DNA of 10,241 nucleotides from an uncultured Porphyromonadaceae bacterium (lineage in GTDB: Bacteria; Bacteroidota; Bacteroidia; Bacteroidales; Muribaculaceae), in the NCBI GenBank assembly GCA_947174155.1, contig CAMWHX010000020.1, positions 1-10,241 on the forward strand. Direction: 5' to 3'. Below the pieces are notes generated by a model. That model saw only the letters and a list, made by a program, of their open reading frames with translations, did not search any database and was not told where the DNA came from. The position numbers were made by a program, and so were the translations under genes. This document shows positions 5,782 to 10,241 of this stretch, piece after piece. Each line of letters starts with the position of its first letter. Position 1 is the first letter of the stretch.

Positions 5782-8095
5782 AATTGTCAGTATTCTTCTC
5801 AATCCGCTGTGATCGGAATTTCTTCCCGGAACTGAATTTGTATGTGACACCCAATACCGCGGACACGTGAATTTTGGTCTGTGACATACGGTCATATCCT
5901 GAGGATTCGGTCCTGATTCTGCTTGTGCGTTGCAACATGTCTTCAATCCTTAGAGAAAGAGACCAGTGTTTTCCGAATTGCTTCTGCAAGGTCGGGGTGA
6001 TGTTCAGGATCGGAGACACCGTGATGTTCCCAATCTTCATTCCGGTATTATAGAAACAACTCATCGTGATACTGAAGTCTTTGGGCAGTGAAAATGTGGT
6101 GCTTGCCACAAGACGGAGGTACCCGAAAGTCTCAAACTTCCCTGCATCAGTGAGTTTCTGAGATGTGATGACGTAGGTCAGGCTTGAATATAGATTCCAC
6201 CACTTCGTCAGGTTGATGAATCCATCACCATGAACAAATATATTATGGTCCTTACCCTCATTTTCCCAGGTCAGGTACAGCCGGTCCGGGTATTCCGGAT
6301 TGGAGGTAAACATCTGCCTGATCGGATGGTCAGTCATTGAGTAACCCGCTGCTATAGTGAACCTCCCGGCAAGCGTGAAGTCAAGACTGAGAGAATTTGT
6401 AAGGCTTGGCGTGAGACCTGGGTTGCCTACGGTATACGTGTAATCAGAGATTTGCCTGACAATAGGATTCAATGACTGGAACGATGGTCGCCGGATATTG
6501 CGGTAATATCCCAATGCCACGTTGTAGTCTCCCTTTTCCGTAAGGTCGTATGATACGTTGGCATTCGGAAAGAGATCAAGACGGCTCTTATGGGCAATAC
6601 CCCCTTTGGTGTCGGAATACTCTCCGCGTAACCCGGCCTTGAATTTCCATCTTCCGGCCTTACCTTTGGCTGTAACATACACAGCGGCAATATTTTCGGT
6701 ATAGGATGTGTCGTAATCATAATCTCTGTCGGATATCCATGTCTGATCATGCATGTATTTATGAAACGAGCTGTTGGATACATCATTAAGGGTATATTTC
6801 CCACCGACGTAGATCTCCCACGAGGGAGTGATTACTTTACGGAGAGAGAGGTCGGTCACAAACACGTTATACAGATTCCGGCTGTCAGTATTATAGACCG
6901 AATCATTTGGCATATGAGACCATCCCATCACATTATTTTCGGTCACATGCGAAGTCTGACGATTGTAATTGGAGATCAGTTTCAATCCAGACCCCTCCTT
7001 GTCAAGGTAGTGAATCCAGTTGACGGCTACGTTGAAGTTTCTGAACCTGTCGTCACTGTCATAGACACCGAAAGTGCTTCCGCTGACCTGCGGTCCGGAG
7101 ATCTCGGTGTTTGAATCAGATCTATCGCGGGAATTGCTCGTGTTGAGGTCCAGTTGCACTCCGATCTTATCAGTGTCATTTGGATCATAAAATACACCGA
7201 GGGAGCCGTTTCCTTGAAATGCCTTATTCTTATGATGTGCTATTCCGGTCATTTCCCGGGAGTCAGCCGCAATTGTCGATTCTTCATGAGAGGTATATCT
7301 GTCAGAGGGACTTCCGTTCAGGCTCCCGTTAAAGTTTACAGTCCATTTTCCTGTGTGCAGTCCGAGATTGACAAAGGGATTTATCCATTGTTTATCTTCA
7401 CCTGCTGTCACACCGAGTCCTGCCGAACCGTTGAGACCGTCAATACGATTGCGTTTAAGGTTTATCTTAATGATACCTCCCGCGGAGTCCGCACTGTATT
7501 CGGCCCCGGCTTTCGGTATTATCTCGATGGTTGCTATAGAGGATGACTGTATGGATTTGAGATATGTCATGAGCTGATTTCCGGAGAGATTCACTTTTCG
7601 GTCATCTATATAAACCGTTGTCCCTCCTTGTCCGTATATGGACAGTTGGTCATCGGTAGCCCATACACCGGGAGCCGTTTTCAGCAATTCCCGGACGTCC
7701 TTGTTATCAGACAGGGGATTCGCGGCGACATTGAGCACAATACGGTCAGCCTCTCTCCGTATCAGAGGAGCCTTGACAACTATCTCCTGTAAGGTAGTGG
7801 ATGTCTGTCTGAGGACTATATTCCCCATGTCGGGCTTGATTTCGGAGAGTTCCACATCATCATATCCGACCAACGACACTCTTAGTCTGTCACATTCAGA
7901 TTCTGTTTCTATTATGAATGTGCCGTCAGTGTCAGTGACGGCTCCCCCTGTGACCGAGTCTTTGGCAAAGGCGGTGACACTCGCAAACTCGACCGGCACC
8001 GAGTCGGTATCCATAACGACTCCTCTCACTACCTCACCGAGCATAATACACTGTGAAACTGCAAGAAGTAAGAATAAGCATATTGATCGTATCAT
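5762..8095 (-). CDS. Outer membrane beta-barrel family protein (CarboxypepD_reg-like domain, plug, OMP_b-brl barrel; TonB-dependent-receptor-like)
   Basis: A 777-aa protein built like a TonB-dependent receptor and placed in the outer membrane. A signal peptide comes first (MIRSICLFLLLAVSQCIMLG). A carboxypeptidase-regulatory-like Ig fold spans about 21-98 (RGVVMDTDSVPVEFASVTAF, then TDTDGTF and VSLVGYDD). LQEIVVKAP (102-110) leads into the plug at about 105-214, with LLKTAPGVWATDDQLSIYGQ, the VYIDDRKV turn (161-168) and EYSADSAGGIIKINLK (199-214). The rest is barrel, rich in alternating aromatic strands, ending near VLGVTYKFSSG, with a short charged tail after the last strand. No SusD-like partner is next to it. 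It is divergent from a kinase/regulator pair that probably controls it. The ligand cannot be told; import, surface sensing and envelope maintenance are all possible. Lower GC than the genes to its left. Confidence 0.88.
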   Translation of the reverse strand: MIRSICLFLLLAVSQCIMLGEVVRGVVMDTDSVPVEFASVTAFAKDSVTGGAVTDTDGTFIIETESECDRLRVSLVGYDDVELSEIKPDMGNIVLRQTSTTLQEIVVKAPLIRREADRIVLNVAANPLSDNKDVRELLKTAPGVWATDDQLSIYGQGGTTVYIDDRKVNLSGNQLMTYLKSIQSSSIATIEIIPKAGAEYSADSAGGIIKINLKRNRIDGLNGSAGLGVTAGEDKQWINPFVNLGLHTGKWTVNFNGSLNGSPSDRYTSHEESTIAADSREMTGIAHHKNKAFQGNGSLGVFYDPNDTDKIGVQLDLNTSNSRDRSDSNTEISGPQVSGSTFGVYDSDDRFRNFNVAVNWIHYLDKEGSGLKLISNYNRQTSHVTENNVMGWSHMPNDSVYNTDSRNLYNVFVTDLSLRKVITPSWEIYVGGKYTLNDVSNSSFHKYMHDQTWISDRDYDYDTSYTENIAAVYVTAKGKAGRWKFKAGLRGEYSDTKGGIAHKSRLDLFPNANVSYDLTEKGDYNVALGYYRNIRRPSFQSLNPIVRQISDYTYTVGNPGLTPSLTNSLSLDFTLAGRFTIAAGYSMTDHPIRQMFTSNPEYPDRLYLTWENEGKDHNIFVHGDGFINLTKWWNLYSSLTYVITSQKLTDAGKFETFGYLRLVASTTFSLPKDFSITMSCFYNTGMKIGNITVSPILNITPTLQKQFGKHWSLSLRIEDMLQRTSRIRTESSGYDRMSQTKIHVSAVLGVTYKFSSGKKFRSQRIEKNTDNSRFSKE

Positions 8096-8106
8096 AAAGG
8101 TTATAA

Positions 8107-8136
8107 TTATTGGTTATGGTGCAAAATTACCAATAA
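8107..8136. promoter_or_regulatory. 8-bp inverted repeat bracketing the barrel-gene -7 box (possible operator)
   Basis: TTATTGGT (8107-8114) and its exact reverse complement ACCAATAA (8129-8136) are separated by 14 bp. The arm centres are about 22 bp apart, roughly two helical turns. The predicted -7 box (8122-8129) and transcription start of the outer-membrane protein gene lie between the arms. That placement suits a dimeric DNA-binding protein better than an RNA hairpin, because one arm is upstream of the predicted transcription start. Function is inferred from position only. Confidence 0.4.
8122..8129 (-). promoter_or_regulatory. Bacteroidetes-type -7 box (TAATTTTG) for the outer membrane barrel gene
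   Basis: The minus strand reads TAATTTTG, matching TAnnTTTG. Transcription would start near 8115-8118, about 20 nt before the ATG at 8095. There is no TTTG around -33. The first AGTCTTAGT repeat (8149-8157) occupies that position instead, which is the layout of an activator-dependent promoter. Confidence 0.55.
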
Positions 8137-8148
8137 AGCTACTCCGGT

Positions 8149-8188
8149 AGTCTTAGTAATCCCTCCCTAAGTCTTAGTTAGTCTTAGT
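8149..8188. promoter_or_regulatory. Three phased direct repeats AGTCTTAGT, likely response-regulator binding sites
   Basis: Identical 9-mers AGTCTTAGT lie at 8149-8157, 8170-8178 and 8180-8188. Start-to-start distances are 21 and 10 bp, so all three lie on one face of the helix. OmpR/PhoB-family regulators bind head-to-tail to direct repeats with about one helical turn between them. Such a regulator is encoded by the divergent operon. Relative to the barrel-gene start predicted near 8116, the repeats span about -33 to -72, the usual place for a PhoB-type activator. A shortened core, AGTCT, also occurs at 8305-8309 near the kinase promoter, which may be chance. Confidence 0.6.
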
Positions 8189-8296
8189 ATGAAAGCGAAA
8201 TTCTTCATCGCACATCAGCAAACGCCTATTCTCAAAGTTGCTACCGGGATGACATATTAGACTGCTATACAGGTTTACACCGTTTTCTTACCCCGA

Positions 8297-8328
8297 CTTG
8301 TTGAAGTCTGATGATTTAATTAACTTTG
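8297..8328 (+). promoter_or_regulatory. Promoter of the kinase/regulator operon (CTTG, 20 bp, TAACTTTG)
   Basis: TAACTTTG at 8321-8328 is an exact -7 box. CTTG at 8297-8300, 20 bp upstream, is a one-mismatch -33 box. The -7 box ends only 4 bp before the kinase ATG at 8333, so transcription should begin at or within a few bases of the start codon. The mRNA may then be leaderless, or translation may begin at Met5 (8345). Confidence 0.55.
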
Positions 8329-8332
8329 CAGT

Positions 8333-9640
8333 ATGAAACGTCTGATGCTCATCACTATTCTTTCATTGGTCCTTACCGTTATCTCGGTAGCGGTGGCGAC
8401 TTTTAACCTTGTCAAGCTCTATACCCATGAAAAGGATATAACTATGGAGACTGTCAGAGAGTGTGCGGAAAACGCCGTACTCCTTGAGATGATAGGTAGG
8501 ATGGAATCAAGTGAAGACGCTTCTCAATCATATTTAAGACTGAATGCTTTTCTTGAAATCGCCCAGCAGAAAGAGGGACGTGTCGCCAAAGCAGACAGTG
8601 TGAAGATCTCGCTCGCAAGTGTGCTGAGAGTCGGTCTGGATTTTAAGGATAGTAAATCCGCACCCGACATGGAAGTTCTGGACAGCATGTTCAGGATGGA
8701 GCTTGACAGACATAATCTGTCTCCGGAGGTTGCTTCAATTATCACTGTTGGCTCAAAATTCCCTCAGGTAAACAAATTATGGAAGATTCAATACAGTCAT
8801 ACCCCTGCAAGCCGTCCGGCATATGATGTATATGTCTCTCCGATGCCGGGGACTGTATTGGCCCGTATGTGGGGTATAATCATACCTTTTATAACAGTGA
8901 TTGTCCTGTTTTCTTTCCTTTCAGTCTATCTGATCAGGACCATTGGCAAAATGAGGACGATAGAACAGATGAAGGATGATTTCGCTCACAATATGACTCA
9001 TGAGCTTAAGACGCCTGTTGCGGTTGCTTATGCAGCGGCGGATTCCATGCTGCGATACTATGATCAGAGCGACGAAGCCCGAAACAGGAGGTTCCTTAAA
9101 ATTATAATGCAGAGATTGAATTTCCTGTCGGGAATGATAGAGAATATTCTGTCTATAAGTATGGAACGCTTCAAGGCAATGAAACTTGATATTAAGCGAG
9201 TCGCGCTCAGACCTCTTGTCGAGGAGGTAGCCGGCATGATTGAGCTGAAGGCGGACAAGACAGTGAAGATAGATATTGATATTCCTGATGGCCTTTCAGT
9301 TATGGCAGACTCACTGCATCTTGGAAATGTGATTGCAAATCTTATGGATAATGCTGTCAAGTATTCCGGTGATTCTGTCATAATAACCGTCACGGTAAAT
9401 AAAGATTCAATAATTGTATCTGACAACGGTATCGGTATTGATAAGTCAGATCTCTCCTACATATTTGATAAATTCTATAGAGTTTCTTCCGGAGACCGTT
9501 ATGACGTGGGAGGGTATGGACTTGGCCTATATTATGTCAAACAGATTATTGATTCATTTGGCTGGAGCATTGACGTGAAGAGTAAACCGGGACAGGGGAC
9601 AAGATTCACCGTTAGATTCAAGAGTGATGAAGAAGGATAA
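8333..9640 (+). CDS. Two-component sensor histidine kinase (membrane, HisKA/HATPase_c)
   Basis: A sensor that autophosphorylates on His and passes phosphate to the regulator encoded next; 435 aa. TM1 is at about 5-27. A roughly 150-residue extracytoplasmic domain (about 28-178) with no fold I recognise follows, then TM2 at about 179-201. The dimerisation helix carries the H-box MTHELKTPVA with His223, and its HELKT form suggests phosphatase activity as well. In the ATPase domain the N-box is NLMDNAVKY (336-344) with Asn340, G1 is DNGIG (364-368), the F-box region is IFDKFYR (377-383) and G2 is GGYGLGL (393-399). All catalytic motifs look intact, and no HAMP or PAS domain is evident between TM2 and the H-box. 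Its last 14 bases overlap the regulator gene in another frame, implying coupled translation. Met1 is kept as the start, though the promoter box is unusually close; Met5 would still give a full TM1. Confidence 0.93.
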   Translation: MKRLMLITILSLVLTVISVAVATFNLVKLYTHEKDITMETVRECAENAVLLEMIGRMESSEDASQSYLRLNAFLEIAQQKEGRVAKADSVKISLASVLRVGLDFKDSKSAPDMEVLDSMFRMELDRHNLSPEVASIITVGSKFPQVNKLWKIQYSHTPASRPAYDVYVSPMPGTVLARMWGIIIPFITVIVLFSFLSVYLIRTIGKMRTIEQMKDDFAHNMTHELKTPVAVAYAAADSMLRYYDQSDEARNRRFLKIIMQRLNFLSGMIENILSISMERFKAMKLDIKRVALRPLVEEVAGMIELKADKTVKIDIDIPDGLSVMADSLHLGNVIANLMDNAVKYSGDSVIITVTVNKDSIIVSDNGIGIDKSDLSYIFDKFYRVSSGDRYDVGGYGLGLYYVKQIIDSFGWSIDVKSKPGQGTRFTVRFKSDEEG

Positions 9641-10241
9641 GATACTGCTTGTGGAAGACGATACGACGCTATCGTTTATAGTGGAGGATGCACTGACTCG
9701 CGAGGGTTTCGATGTCGTGTGTGCCTTCAATGGAGAGATGGGTTTTAGACTGTTTAAGGAGTCCCAACCGGATATTATCATAGCTGACGTTATGATGCCT
9801 CGGATGGACGGCTTTGAGATGGTCAGGCTGATACGTCATATCTCACCGACCGTGCCTGTTCTTTACCTTACCTCCAGAACCGGGATTGACGATGTGGTGA
9901 AAGGCTTCGAAATCGGAGCCAATGATTATGTCAGAAAGCCATTTCAGATACTTGAACTGGTGGTGCGCATAAAGGCATTGTTGAAGCGCAGACAGCGGGG
10001 AGCGGCAGAGGAGACAAATATCACCCTCGGTGACTGTACGCTTGATTTTGCTTCTCAACGACTTCTAATCGGCAGTGACAAGATTGAGCTGACACATACC
10101 GAGGCTGTAATAGCAGATGAATTGTTTCGGCACCCCAATGAGGTGGTCGAGGCCCGCACGTTCATGTACCGTATATGGCAAAACGACGATTACAACAATC
10201 TGAACCTCCTGCACGGATTTATCTACAAAATCCGAAAATAC
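9627..10241 (+). CDS. Two-component response regulator, OmpR/PhoB family, cut by window edge
   Basis: A transcription factor activated by phosphorylation from the kinase before it. The first 205 residues are present and the frame is open at base 10241; perhaps 20-30 residues are missing by family length. The start ATGAAGAAGGATAAG overlaps the kinase 3' end by 14 bp. The receiver domain (about 5-117) has KILLVEDD with the acidic pair Asp11/Asp12. The phospho-acceptor Asp54 is in IIIADVMMPRMDGFE, Thr82 is in LYLTSR, and Lys104 is in DYVRKPF. The winged-helix domain begins near residue 130, with LTHTEA and RHPNEVVEA as in OmpR-type effectors. The expected recognition helix reads NLNLLHGFIYKIRKY. 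It departs from the common Bacteroidetes pattern SRSLDVFIxxLRKY, losing the usual Arg and Asp. The phased AGTCTTAGT repeats in the divergent gap are its probable target. Confidence 0.94.
   Translation, partial: MKKDKILLVEDDTTLSFIVEDALTREGFDVVCAFNGEMGFRLFKESQPDIIIADVMMPRMDGFEMVRLIRHISPTVPVLYLTSRTGIDDVVKGFEIGANDYVRKPFQILELVVRIKALLKRRQRGAAEETNITLGDCTLDFASQRLLIGSDKIELTHTEAVIADELFRHPNEVVEARTFMYRIWQNDDYNNLNLLHGFIYKIRKY

Noticed and set aside
8315..8324. AT-rich palindrome TTTAATTAA overlapping the kinase promoter
   Set aside because: A short palindrome of only A and T is expected by chance in an AT-rich promoter and partly consists of the -7 box itself.

Overview
The window looks like a chromosomal stretch from a Bacteroidales bacterium; Muribaculaceae or a close relative is possible, but the sequence alone does not settle the family. 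The signs are promoters of the Bacteroidetes type (-7 box TAnnTTTG, found upstream of five transcription units), almost no Shine-Dalgarno sequences, and an outer-membrane barrel protein of the CarboxypepD_reg/plug/OMP_b-brl type.

Left part (1-3280, minus strand): a tripartite RND efflux operon read right to left. A TolC-type outer-membrane channel comes first, then a lipoprotein periplasmic adaptor 2 bp later, then an RND inner-membrane pump whose start overlaps the adaptor stop (ATGA) and which runs off the left edge. A promoter lies just upstream of the channel gene. A terminator at 3313-3340 separates the operon from the next gene on the same strand.

Middle (3313-5710): a divergent pair that forms the two-step threonine-to-glycine pathway. 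It consists of an SDR-type NAD-dependent L-threonine 3-dehydrogenase (minus) and 2-amino-3-ketobutyrate CoA ligase (kbl, plus). Their promoters sit back to back in a 117-bp gap. A very strong bidirectional hairpin follows kbl.

Right part (5711-10241): base composition falls clearly here. In hand-counted 60-base samples GC was 38/60 (2101-2160) and 36/60 (5221-5280) on the left, against 24/60 (7561-7620) and 20/60 (9361-9420) on the right. This part holds a minus-strand 777-aa outer-membrane barrel protein and, divergent from it, a membrane histidine kinase and an OmpR/PhoB-type response regulator. Those two reading frames overlap, and the regulator is cut by the right edge. The 237-bp divergent gap carries three copies of AGTCTTAGT spaced 21 and 10 bp apart, on the same helical face. 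They sit over the -33 region of the barrel-gene promoter, which lacks a TTTG box, where a PhoB-class activator would be expected to bind. An 8-bp inverted repeat brackets the -7 box of the same promoter. The likely reading is a self-contained sensory module in which the kinase/regulator pair switches on its own outer-membrane protein.

The barrel gene's 3' end carries a tandem 27-bp (9-codon) in-frame duplication that includes the stop codon, so three in-frame stops follow three copies of the same C-terminal codons. No tRNA, rRNA, CRISPR array, transposase or IS end was seen, and no gene-free stretch exceeds 300 bases.
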